Of a stretch of 64,000 bases of DNA, positions 56,995 through 64,000 are shown piece after piece (position 1 is the stretch's first letter; each line of letters begins with the position of its first letter). The translations under genes and the position numbers were made by a program. A model generated the notes under the pieces. The model was not told where the DNA came from and ran no database searches. It was given only the letters and a program-made list of their open reading frames with translations. The DNA is from DASUPK01 sp963724665 (GTDB taxonomy: Bacteria; Actinomycetota; Thermoleophilia; Solirubrobacterales; 70-9): positions 558,001 to 622,000 of the forward strand of contig CAVRVH010000007.1 in NCBI GenBank assembly GCA_963724665.1, read 5' to 3'.

Positions 56995-59259
56995 CTAGTC
57001 CGACGCAGCCGCTATCGCCAGCTGGCCGAGCGCGATTCCGCCGTCATTTGGCGGAAGCAGGCGCGGGACGAGCACTCGCAGGCCAGCGTCTTCGAGGGCG
57101 GTGGCTGTCCGCTCGAGCAGCAGGCGGTTCTGGAAGACACCGCCGGAGAGGACGACCAGGTCCACCCCGGCCGCTGCGGCCGCCTCGATGCAGGCCATCG
57201 CGGTCCCGGCCGCGATCCCGTTGTGAAAGCGCGCGGCAACGGTCGGAATCGGAACCCCGGCGCCCAGGTCGGCAAGGATCGCCCTGATCGTGTCCCTTGC
57301 GTTCAGGACCGCTCCACCCGGCAGCGGATAGGCGCCCATCTCCTCGCGATCCGCTGCGGCCTCGAGCTCCACAGCGGCCTGTCCTTCGTAGTTGACCTCC
57401 GTCCGGATACCGCAGATCGCCGCGACGGCGTCAAAGAGCCTTCCGGCGCTCGAGGTCTGCGGAGAGGCGAGCCCGCTCTCCGCCAGACGGCCCACCGTCT
57501 CCCAATCCGCGCGGTCCACGTTGCCGGAGATCAGCGGCGGGATCGGTGGATCGGAGCCGAGCGTCTCGATCAGCCACGCGCACGCCATCCGCCACGGCTG
57601 GTGGATTGCCCGCTCCCCCCCGGGCATCGACACGGGGTGAAGGTGGGCGATTCGCTCGAAGCCGCGCGCGTCACCGGAGAGGATCTCGCCGCCCCAGATC
57701 GTGCCGTCGGTGCCCAAACCGGTCCCATCGAAGATCGCTCCTATCGCCGGGCCCTCCTCGCGGTGCTCGGCCAGGCAGGACGCCAGATGCGCGTGGTGGT
57801 GCTGGACGCCGATGGTCTCCACTCCCTCCCGCTCCATCGCGTACTTCGTCGAGAGGTATTCCGGATGCAGGTCATGGGCAACAACCTCCGGCTCGACCGC
57901 GAAGAGCCGCTCGAAATGCTCGACCCCCTCACGGTAGGAACGCAGGGTCTCGTAGTTCTTCAGGTCTCCGATGTGATGGCCGACCCAGGCCCGATCCCCC
58001 TTCGCCACCGCGAAGGTGCACTTGAGCTCGGCACCGCAGGCCAGCGTCGGACGCGAGACGCCGAGCGGCAGGCCGGCTGGGACATAGCCACGGGAGCGCC
58101 GCAGGAAGAGCACCCCGTTCCCGGCGACCCTGACGACGGAGTCATCGGTGCGAGTCTCGATCGGCCGATCGTGCAGGAGAAACAGATCCGCGATCGACCC
58201 CAGTCGCTCGAGCGCCTCCTCGTCCCGGTACGCGATCGGCTCGTCGGAGACGTTGGCGCTGGTCATCACCAGGGGCGCGCCGCAGGACTCCAGGAGCAGG
58301 TGGTGGAGCGGCGAGTACGGCAGCATCACCCCAAGCTCGTGGGTCGACGGCGCGACTGACTCGGCCACCGACGCACCCTCGACTCGCGGCGCGATCACGA
58401 TCGGGCGTTCCCGGCTCATCAGCAGGGCTCCGGAGTGATCGTCGAGCTCGACGAGCTCCAAGGCCGCCTCCGGTGAAGGCGCCATCAGGGCGAACGGCTT
58501 GTCCTCGCGGTGCTTGCGCCTGCGCAGCTCTCCGACGACCCGCTCGTCGTCGGCGCGGCAGGCGAGATGAAAACCGCCGACACCCTTGACCGCAACTATC
58601 CGCCCCTCGGCCAGAGCGGTCACGGTGGCCTCGAGAGCCGGCTCGTTTCCCTCGGCCACCGTCCGGCCCGCCGGATCCGCCAGCCGCAGCGCCGGCCCAC
58701 AGTCGGCACAGGCGTTGGGCTGTGCGTGGAAGCGCCGGTCGAGAGGATCCTCGTACTCGGCACGGCACCGGGCGCACATCTCGAAGGACGCCATCGTCGT
58801 CAGCGGGCGGTCGTACGGCACCCCGCGAACGATCGTGAAACGGGGGCCGCAGTTCGTGCAGTTGGTGAACGGATAGCCGTAGCGGCGATTCGCCGGGTCA
58901 CGGATCTCGGCCAGGCAGTCCTCGCAGGTCGCGATGTCGGGCGACACCGCAGCGGCAGGCTCACCCCCGGCCTCGCTCTCGACAATCGCGAAGCTCTCCT
59001 CTCCCAGCGGCTCCGCCTCCTCCTCCGAGATTCGCTCCACGATGGCGAGCGGGGGAGCATCGGCCGAGAGCCGCGCTCGGAACGCCTCCACCGCCCCCGC
59101 ATCGCCCTCCACCTCGGCGAGGACCCCGCGCGAATCGTTCAGTACCCAACCCGCAAGCTCGAGCTCCGTCGCCACGCGATAGACGAAGGGCCTGAAGCCG
59201 ACGCCCTGCACCGTGCCCTCAACCCGGATCCGCGTCCGCCGGCGGGAGCCGACCGTCAT
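56995..59259 (-). CDS. hypF: Carbamoyltransferase HypF
   Basis: 754 residues. Acylphosphatase domain (RIRVEGTVQGVGFRPFVYRV, residues 9-95), two C4 zinc fingers (CEDCLAEIRDPANRRYGYPF, CTNCGPRF, MCARCRAEY, ACADCGPAL), YrdC-like domain (GRIVAVKGVGGFHLACRADD) and a kinase-like C-terminal domain (GAIFDGTGLGTDGTIWGGEI, DLVVLSGGVFQNRLLLERTA). It transfers the carbamoyl group that becomes the cyanide ligand of the NiFe site. ATG overlaps the SIS gene stop. Confidence 0.97.
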   Translation of the reverse strand: MTVGSRRRTRIRVEGTVQGVGFRPFVYRVATELELAGWVLNDSRGVLAEVEGDAGAVEAFRARLSADAPPLAIVERISEEEAEPLGEESFAIVESEAGGEPAAAVSPDIATCEDCLAEIRDPANRRYGYPFTNCTNCGPRFTIVRGVPYDRPLTTMASFEMCARCRAEYEDPLDRRFHAQPNACADCGPALRLADPAGRTVAEGNEPALEATVTALAEGRIVAVKGVGGFHLACRADDERVVGELRRRKHREDKPFALMAPSPEAALELVELDDHSGALLMSRERPIVIAPRVEGASVAESVAPSTHELGVMLPYSPLHHLLLESCGAPLVMTSANVSDEPIAYRDEEALERLGSIADLFLLHDRPIETRTDDSVVRVAGNGVLFLRRSRGYVPAGLPLGVSRPTLACGAELKCTFAVAKGDRAWVGHHIGDLKNYETLRSYREGVEHFERLFAVEPEVVAHDLHPEYLSTKYAMEREGVETIGVQHHHAHLASCLAEHREEGPAIGAIFDGTGLGTDGTIWGGEILSGDARGFERIAHLHPVSMPGGERAIHQPWRMACAWLIETLGSDPPIPPLISGNVDRADWETVGRLAESGLASPQTSSAGRLFDAVAAICGIRTEVNYEGQAAVELEAAADREEMGAYPLPGGAVLNARDTIRAILADLGAGVPIPTVAARFHNGIAAGTAMACIEAAAAAGVDLVVLSGGVFQNRLLLERTATALEDAGLRVLVPRLLPPNDGGIALGQLAIAAASD

Positions 59260-60458
59260 GGAAGCTCGATCAGCTCGCGGATCGCATGGTAGGCGCTCGC
59301 CTGGGCCTCCTGAATTCGCGGGATGTGCTGGGAGGGCGTCACGATCACGTGGTCGGCCAGGCCCTCCAAGGCGACCCGGCCGCCGTCGTAGCCGACCAGC
59401 GCCACGCTGGCCAGCTCGCGGCGCCGCGCCTCGGCCAGAGCCTCGATCAGGTTGACGGAGTTGCCACTGGTCGAGATCGCGATCGCGACATCGCCCGGGC
59501 GACCGTAGGCGATCACCTGGCGCAGGAAGATCGCCTCCACCCCGATGTCGTTGGCGATAGCGGTCAGGATCGACGGATCCTCGGTCAGGTCCAGCGCCGC
59601 CCGGGCCGGCCAGCCCTGGGGCGCGGCCCTCAGGTCCGCGACCAGGTCCATCGCATCCGTGGCCGATCCGCCGTTGCCAAAGACCAGGGCCTTCCCGCCG
59701 GCGTCGAAGACTTCGCGCAATGCTTTCGCTGCCGCGAGCAGCTCCTCCCTCCCCTCGGTGAGCGTTCGCTCACGCAGCATCCCGACCTCCTCCGACTTCA
59801 TCAGGACGTTCGAGCGCACATCCTCGAGCACGCCGTCCAGGTCGGTCTCGCCCTCGGATAGGAAGGGATAGAGGAAACTGGCCCCTCCGGTGTCGTGGAC
59901 CGGGCCCGCGTCGCGGCCCTCGAGGAGTCCCCGGTGCTCGAAGAAGACGTGGACCAGCTCCCAGAGCACGTGGTAGAGCGTTTCGGCGAGTTCCTGCCGG
60001 ACGAACGGGTCGTCGCTCGGCGGGTCGAACTCCCATTCGACTCCACTGCCCGAGAAGCCGATCGTCTGGCAACCGCGCGCAATCGCGACGTCCAGCGCCT
60101 CGCGGGTCTCCGCGGATCCCGGCTCGTCGGTGCCGAACGCGATCACGATGTCCTCGGGCTCGGCGGTCAGCTCGACCTGAACCGTGAGCGGGCCACCCTC
60201 CCGGGCCAGGCCGATGGCCGGCAGCGCGCGCTTTCCGACGATCACCGGGTGCACGAACTCCACGGCGACGTGGCGAACGTCCGACCGGGCCGCCGGTGAG
60301 AGCCCCAGGGAGATCAGCCTGCCCCCGCGGGCGAACCGCTCGGCCATCCGGTGGCAGCACTGGGAGACGCGATCCGCCTCCGCCTCGAAGAAGCTTCGAT
60401 TGGCCTCGGTCCGCTCGGCGAGGAGCGAGTCGAGGCGGTCCGCCGCGGCGACGGTCAA
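59256..60458 (-). CDS. Double-SIS-domain protein (phosphoheptose isomerase-like) in the hyp operon
   Basis: 400 residues. The C-terminal half is a GmhA-like SIS domain: ALREVFDAGGKALVFGNGGS, ATDAMDLVADLRAAPQGWPA, GRPGDVAIAISTSGNSVNLI, QHIPRIQEAQASAYHAIREL. The N-terminal half is a divergent SIS-type domain: RMAERFARGGRLISLGLSPA, EFVHPVIVGKRALPAIGLAR, VIAFGTDEPGSAETREALDV, ending VRQELAETLYHVLWELVHVF. It is translationally coupled on both sides (TTG overlapping hypB stop; stop overlapping hypF). GmhA domains act on sedoheptulose 7-phosphate, but no LPS genes are here; a role in cofactor assembly or an unknown sugar-phosphate is inference. Confidence 0.82.
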   Translation of the reverse strand: MTVAAADRLDSLLAERTEANRSFFEAEADRVSQCCHRMAERFARGGRLISLGLSPAARSDVRHVAVEFVHPVIVGKRALPAIGLAREGGPLTVQVELTAEPEDIVIAFGTDEPGSAETREALDVAIARGCQTIGFSGSGVEWEFDPPSDDPFVRQELAETLYHVLWELVHVFFEHRGLLEGRDAGPVHDTGGASFLYPFLSEGETDLDGVLEDVRSNVLMKSEEVGMLRERTLTEGREELLAAAKALREVFDAGGKALVFGNGGSATDAMDLVADLRAAPQGWPARAALDLTEDPSILTAIANDIGVEAIFLRQVIAYGRPGDVAIAISTSGNSVNLIEALAEARRRELASVALVGYDGGRVALEGLADHVIVTPSQHIPRIQEAQASAYHAIRELIELP

Positions 60459-61132
60459 ACCGTGGCGGCCTCCCTCGCCGCGACGCCTGAGAGCCACTCG
60501 CCGAACGCCTCAGTCCCCTCCCCCGTCCTCGCGCTCACCTCGAGCACCCGCGCCGTCGGGTTGACCGAGTCGAGGTTGTGCCGAAGCTTCTCGAGGTCGT
60601 ACTCCAGATGGGGAAGCAGGTCGATCTTGTTGACCACGACCAGCTCACAGGCACGGAACATCAGCGGGTACTTGAGGGGCTTGTCCTCGCCCTCCGTCAC
60701 CGAGCAGATCATCGCTCGGGCGTCCTCACCGACCCTGAACTCGGCCGGGCAGACAAGGTTCCCGACGTTCTCGATCACCAGGAGGTCGAGCTGATCCAGG
60801 TCGAGGTCCCCGAGCGCCGAGCGCACCATGTTGGCGTCGAGGTGGCACTCGCCGCCGAAGCCGGCCTCCGTGTTGAGCTGCACGACCGGGAGATGCAGGT
60901 GGGCGATCCGGTCGGCGTCCATCGAGCCCTGGACGTCTCCCTCCAGGACGCCGACGCGAGCATCGAGCATGGGCAGCGTGGCCTCCAGCAGGGTGGTCTT
61001 CCCCGCTCCCGGAGCCGACATCAGGTTGACCACGCGCACGCCGGCGTGGTCGAAGTCGTGCCGGTTCGCCGAGGCGATCGTCGTGTTCGCATCGAGAGCG
61101 TCCTCGGCGACCTTCACCTTGGTGCGATGCAT
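60455..61132 (-). CDS. hypB: Hydrogenase nickel incorporation GTPase HypB
   Basis: 225 residues. P-loop NLMSAPGAGKTTLLEATLPM near 37, VGVLEGDVQGSMDADRIAHL, CHLDANMVRSALGDLDLDQL, LLVIENVGNLVCPAEFRVGE and the G4 motif ELVVVNKIDLLPHLEYDLEK. The N-terminus is short and lacks the His-rich nickel-storage stretch; nickel storage might instead lie in the Fur-like regulator's His tail. ATG at 61132 with AGGAGGAGG upstream; it overlaps hypA by 19 nt. Confidence 0.96.
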   Translation of the reverse strand: MHRTKVKVAEDALDANTTIASANRHDFDHAGVRVVNLMSAPGAGKTTLLEATLPMLDARVGVLEGDVQGSMDADRIAHLHLPVVQLNTEAGFGGECHLDANMVRSALGDLDLDQLDLLVIENVGNLVCPAEFRVGEDARAMICSVTEGEDKPLKYPLMFRACELVVVNKIDLLPHLEYDLEKLRHNLDSVNPTARVLEVSARTGEGTEAFGEWLSGVAAREAATV

Positions 61133-61479
61133 CCTGCCTCCTCCTTTTCGTTGACCTCGATCGAGTCGACTTCGAACTCCGTCCCGCTGATCACCTCGAC
61201 GTCGCTCCCGGAGCATGACGGACACCGGAAGTCGGGCAGATCGAGATCCCAGCGCCGGTCGCAGGTGTGGCATCGAAGGCGCGCCGGGAGCAGCTCCTGC
61301 TCGAGGGCGGCTCCGTCGCAGACCGTATTTCGGGAGCAGATGCCGAAGTAGAAGTCCAGGGACTCGGGAACGACCTGGCGCAGCGCGCCGATCCTCATCT
61401 GGACGGAGATCACCGGGCGACCCTCGGCGTGCTTCTCCACCGTCTCCACGATCCCGGTCGCAAGCGAGAGCTCATGCAT
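61114..61479 (-). CDS. hypA: Hydrogenase nickel chaperone HypA
   Basis: 121 residues. MHELSLATGIVETVEKHAEG gives the nickel-binding N-terminal Met-His-Glu. RIGALRQVVPESLDFYFGIC is the conserved core, and RLRCHTCDRRWDLDLPDFRC with PSCSGSDVEV provides the Cys4 zinc site. It delivers Ni to the large subunit with HypB. Starts 2 nt after the peptidase stop. Confidence 0.95.
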   Translation of the reverse strand: MHELSLATGIVETVEKHAEGRPVISVQMRIGALRQVVPESLDFYFGICSRNTVCDGAALEQELLPARLRCHTCDRRWDLDLPDFRCPSCSGSDVEVISGTEFEVDSIEVNEKEEAGCIAPR

Positions 61480-61481
61480 GG

Positions 61482-62054
61482 TCAGCTGGGCTCGTAGGCC
61501 GCGTCGGATTGCAGCTTGTTGAGCTCCTCGAGCACAACGCCCGCCGCCCTCTCGACTGCGGCCTTGACGGGCGGCGTCAGCTCGAGGGCCAGGTTCTCAA
61601 CGTCGGCGGGCTCGCAGCCGACGACCACGACCTTCCCCGGCCAGCCGTGGACCGTCTTGACGAAACGGAGCACGGTCTGCGGGTCCATGCCGTGCGGGCT
61701 GATCGCCTCGCCGTCCTCGATCGGCTTGATCTCGCTCGGGTCGGGCTCGATCACGTAGACGTCCCCCGGCTCACCGCCCTGCTGGCTGACGTCGACCAGC
61801 ACCATCGCGTGGTAGCCCCGCATCACCTCATAGGCGAGGTCGAGGCCTCCCGAGCCGAAGTCCTGCACGTGGACGCCGGGGGGCACCCCCTTCTCCAGGA
61901 GCCGGGTTACCACGTGGCCACCGAAGCCATCGTCCCCGAGCCAGGCGTTGCCGACGCCGGCCACCAGGATCTGCTTCTCCATCTCCGGCAGCTCCGGCTC
62001 CTGCAGCGTGTCCAGGTCCGGCATGTGCGGCTCGTGTTCGGGCATCCGGTTCAT
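61482..62054 (-). CDS. hycI: Hydrogenase maturation endopeptidase (second)
   Basis: 190 residues. ILVAGVGNAWLGDDGFGGHV near 29 carries Gly-Asn-x-x-x-x-Asp; LAYEVMRGYHAMVLVDVSQQ, PHGMDPQTVLRFVKTVHGWP and KVVVVGCEPADVENLALELT complete the family pattern. An N-terminal Pro/Glu-rich stretch precedes. It differs from the endopeptidase at 43736, and a cell usually has one per large subunit, so a second [NiFe] hydrogenase is implied. The ATG overlaps the stop of the next gene (ATGA). Confidence 0.9.
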   Translation of the reverse strand: MNRMPEHEPHMPDLDTLQEPELPEMEKQILVAGVGNAWLGDDGFGGHVVTRLLEKGVPPGVHVQDFGSGGLDLAYEVMRGYHAMVLVDVSQQGGEPGDVYVIEPDPSEIKPIEDGEAISPHGMDPQTVLRFVKTVHGWPGKVVVVGCEPADVENLALELTPPVKAAVERAAGVVLEELNKLQSDAAYEPS

Positions 62055-63247
62055 GCTGTCACCGGCTCGACCTCGTCGGCGAAGAAGAAGAGGTATCGCC
62101 CCGTCTCGCGCAGCAGATCCTGCCCGGGGTCGTCGTCGACGGTGACGCCCAGGTAGACGCGGTCGTCGTAGCCGCGGTAGATCCGCTCGATGGTCGCGGT
62201 CCGGCCGTGGAGAATCTTGTCGTAGACATCGCCCTCGGTTCCCGGCCGCAGGATGATCTTGTCCCCCAGGCGGACCGTCGCCCCGTTGGCCGAGGTCTCC
62301 GTCTCGCCCTTGATCTCGTCGATGTCGTCCGGCGGCGTCAGGGGGTGCCCGTTCGAGCCGGCAGACCCCTCCTCGTCGGGCTCCTTGAAGGTCAGCCGGC
62401 CGTGCAGGTTCATGATGTCTTCGTCCGTGGCGGCCGCGGCGCGGTCGATCATCTCCTTGACCGCAGGATCCTGGCCCGAGATCTGATCGCGCTCGTCCTC
62501 GCTGAGCGCCTGCACATGCAGGAGGAGTGCCTCCTCGATCTCCGTGTTGTCGAACAGGTTGCCGAGGCTCTCCGGCGCGAGCTCCGGGTGATCGGGGAGC
62601 ACGATGGCGGCCCCGAGGATCGCCTCGTCCCCCTCGCCGACCAGCACCGGATAGGTGTTGACCGGCCGATTGCCGGCGACCGCCTGCCCTTCCGCGCCCT
62701 CGCGCTCGAGCGGCGAGACGAAGGTTCCCCCGCTCACCTGGACCAGTGGATGGGTCGAGATCAGGCTGCGGCGCAGAGCATCACCGCGGCTGGTTTTGCC
62801 GGGGTCACCGGCCAGCTCGGTCTCGTTGTGCACGCAGACCCTGATGCGAGTCAGGCCCGGCGAGATCGGCTCGGAGCGCATGGCAACCCGGCCACGGAGG
62901 GCCCCGCCCTCGTCGAGCTCGAAGCTGAACTCGCGGCGGAGCGGCTCGCGCGCCAGCTCTCCGAGGCCAACCGGCCCAAGGTCGATCTCGCGATCGGCGG
63001 CCTCGTGGCGCTCGCCGGAGGACTGGAGGAAGAGGACGTCGGCCTCCACGCGAGCCTCGGGGCCGCCCCGCAACACGGTCTCCAGGCGCAGCATCGAGAA
63101 CGCCGCGGGCTGGGAGTCGGCGTACGCGGGCGGATAGACGATTCCGAACGGCGTCGGGGTCGCGTTCTTGACGCCGGGCGTGTACGGGTACAGGGCATAG
63201 CCCTCGTAGAGCAGCGAGCGGACCAGCTCCTCGAATCGCTCATCCAT
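62051..63247 (-). CDS. Hydrogenase-cluster-associated protein of unknown function
   Basis: 398 residues. MDERFEELVRSLLYEGYALY opens the protein, followed by PYTPGVKNATPTPFGIVYPP. A beta-rich middle (LETVLRGGPEARVEADVLFL, ISTHPLVQVSGGTFVSPLER) and a C-terminal SH3-like stretch (VRLGDKIILRPGTEGDVYDK, then RTATIERIYRGYDDRVYLGV, ETGRYLFFFADEVE) follow; no cofactor motif is obvious. I recall similar conserved proteins beside actinobacterial group 1h hydrogenases, which is the basis for the call. Overlaps the DUF6084 gene stop by 8 nt. Confidence 0.65.
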   Translation of the reverse strand: MDERFEELVRSLLYEGYALYPYTPGVKNATPTPFGIVYPPAYADSQPAAFSMLRLETVLRGGPEARVEADVLFLQSSGERHEAADREIDLGPVGLGELAREPLRREFSFELDEGGALRGRVAMRSEPISPGLTRIRVCVHNETELAGDPGKTSRGDALRRSLISTHPLVQVSGGTFVSPLEREGAEGQAVAGNRPVNTYPVLVGEGDEAILGAAIVLPDHPELAPESLGNLFDNTEIEEALLLHVQALSEDERDQISGQDPAVKEMIDRAAAATDEDIMNLHGRLTFKEPDEEGSAGSNGHPLTPPDDIDEIKGETETSANGATVRLGDKIILRPGTEGDVYDKILHGRTATIERIYRGYDDRVYLGVTVDDDPGQDLLRETGRYLFFFADEVEPVTA

Positions 63248-63992
63248 CCGCGGAGTCCTTCTCGAGCAGGCCGGCGATCGCCGCATCCAGCGTGGGCGCT
63301 CCCCGGCTGGCCTTCAGCCGCTGGAGGGCGTCGAGCGTGTCCCTGTGTACCGGCACCCACCCGCGATACGGGTAGTAGGAGTCGATCATCTCCTTCCAGA
63401 CGGCGATCGGCATCGAGAAGTCCGCGGCGCTGTCCCAGGGGACCTGAACGACCTGGAGCCGGCCCTCGTCGCCCGAGTAGTAGATGCTGCCGTTGAAGTG
63501 GAAGGCGAGCGGAACCTCGCCATCGGTAACGGAGTGGAAGTACTTGGCGGCGGCCAGCTCGACGTCGTAGTTGCAGAGCACCGGGATGTCCACCGCGGTC
63601 GATCCCCTGAATGCCGGGATCAGGATGCTCTCAATCGTCCAGAGCATGCGCTGGGCGCTGGTCGACCAGCGATGCGGCTCACCGAACAGCTCCGTCAGCT
63701 TCTCCTTCGTCTGCTCGTCGTAGCGCCGCTTGGCGGGCTGGATCTGGATCTGAACGGAGAGGCCCGCCATGAAGACCTCTCGGTCGGAGTCGTCGCTCAC
63801 GTCGAGGGTGAACGCGAGCGTCGGCGCGGCGGCGTGCTCGATCGCCCTCACGGTGCTCACCTCGAGCGAGAGGCCGGGCTGCCCGGGCAGCGCGCCGGTC
63901 TCGGGTGCCCCACGCTCCGACGTGTCGGCCTCGACCTCGGGCGGCCGTGGGTGCGGCGCCGACCCATTCCCGAGCGTGTTCGCCTCGCTCAT
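63240..63992 (-). CDS. DUF6084-like hydrogenase-associated protein
   Basis: 250 residues. The first 45 residues are low-complexity. VSTVRAIEHAAAPTLAFTLD, VFMAGLSVQIQIQPAKRRYD, EKLTELFGEPHRWSTSAQRM, AFRGSTAVDIPVLCNYDVEL and AAAKYFHSVTDGEVPLAFHF follow the DUF6084 pattern found in actinobacterial [NiFe] hydrogenase group 1h loci. Ends with a helical SRGAPTLDAAIAGLLEKDSA. The start lies 8 nt from the window edge; the operon continues to the right. No function is established. Confidence 0.75.
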   Translation of the reverse strand: MSEANTLGNGSAPHPRPPEVEADTSERGAPETGALPGQPGLSLEVSTVRAIEHAAAPTLAFTLDVSDDSDREVFMAGLSVQIQIQPAKRRYDEQTKEKLTELFGEPHRWSTSAQRMLWTIESILIPAFRGSTAVDIPVLCNYDVELAAAKYFHSVTDGEVPLAFHFNGSIYYSGDEGRLQVVQVPWDSAADFSMPIAVWKEMIDSYYPYRGWVPVHRDTLDALQRLKASRGAPTLDAAIAGLLEKDSADG

Positions 63993-64000
63993 CCGAGCTC

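Overview
The window is high-GC DNA from an actinobacterium. The best guess is class Thermoleophilia (Solirubrobacterales or Gaiellales-like). This rests on strong G/C third-position codon use, many GTG/TTG starts, frequent leaderless starts (TANNNT followed 6-9 nt later by the start codon), a small surface protein (9449-9961) of a type I associate with that class, and secreted proteins ending in Lys/His/Cys-rich basic tails. No rRNA, tRNA, CRISPR array or transposase gene was seen.

Region 1 (1-11.1 kb) is loosely packed and accessory-like. It opens with a minus-strand phosphate transporter and its coupled DUF47 partner (cut by the left edge). Next come two thioredoxin-fold genes, an alpha/beta hydrolase, a SnoaL-like protein, a secreted beta-helix protein, a membrane protein, small surface proteins and a DHFR-fold reductase. 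Nine copies of a two-hairpin dispersed repeat lie between these genes, four copies of a second repeat lie at 8.0-9.3 kb, and at least three small genes are broken.

Region 2 (11.1-31.6 kb) is mostly ordinary. It holds an MFS exporter, a secreted CSLREA-type beta-helix protein, a sulfotransferase fused to a TIGR03032-type domain, a run of SnoaL/zinc-ribbon genes (one SnoaL gene broken by an in-frame TAG), and the operon efp-nusB-HAD-xseB-like-prenyl synthase-dxs. It then carries a secreted CocE-type hydrolase, a TreT-like glycosyltransferase, a ZIP transporter, a flavoprotein oxidoreductase and a second phosphate transporter/DUF47 pair.

Region 3 (31.7-43.7 kb) is a carbon/electron operon: PEP synthase, a wax-ester-synthase-type acyltransferase, the gamma/alpha/beta subunits of pyruvate:ferredoxin oxidoreductase, and an iron-sulfur flavoprotein likely to link it to NAD(P)H. 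A double Usp protein and a GNAT/ADP-forming acyl-CoA synthetase fusion follow.

Region 4 (43.7-64 kb) is built around hydrogen metabolism. A minus-strand operon encodes a group 3b-type NAD(P)-linked [NiFe] hydrogenase (HyhB, a cyclic-nucleotide-binding-fold protein, HyhG, HyhS, HyhL, endopeptidase). After small regulatory and metabolic genes and a histidine kinase/response regulator pair come a nickel permease, a Fur-family (Nur-like) regulator and a Nur-type operator. A second minus-strand operon carries hypF, a double-SIS protein, hypB, hypA, a second endopeptidase and two accessory proteins (one DUF6084-like). These suggest that a second hydrogenase, probably of the high-affinity 1h type, lies just beyond the right edge. 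hypC, hypD and hypE are not in the window.
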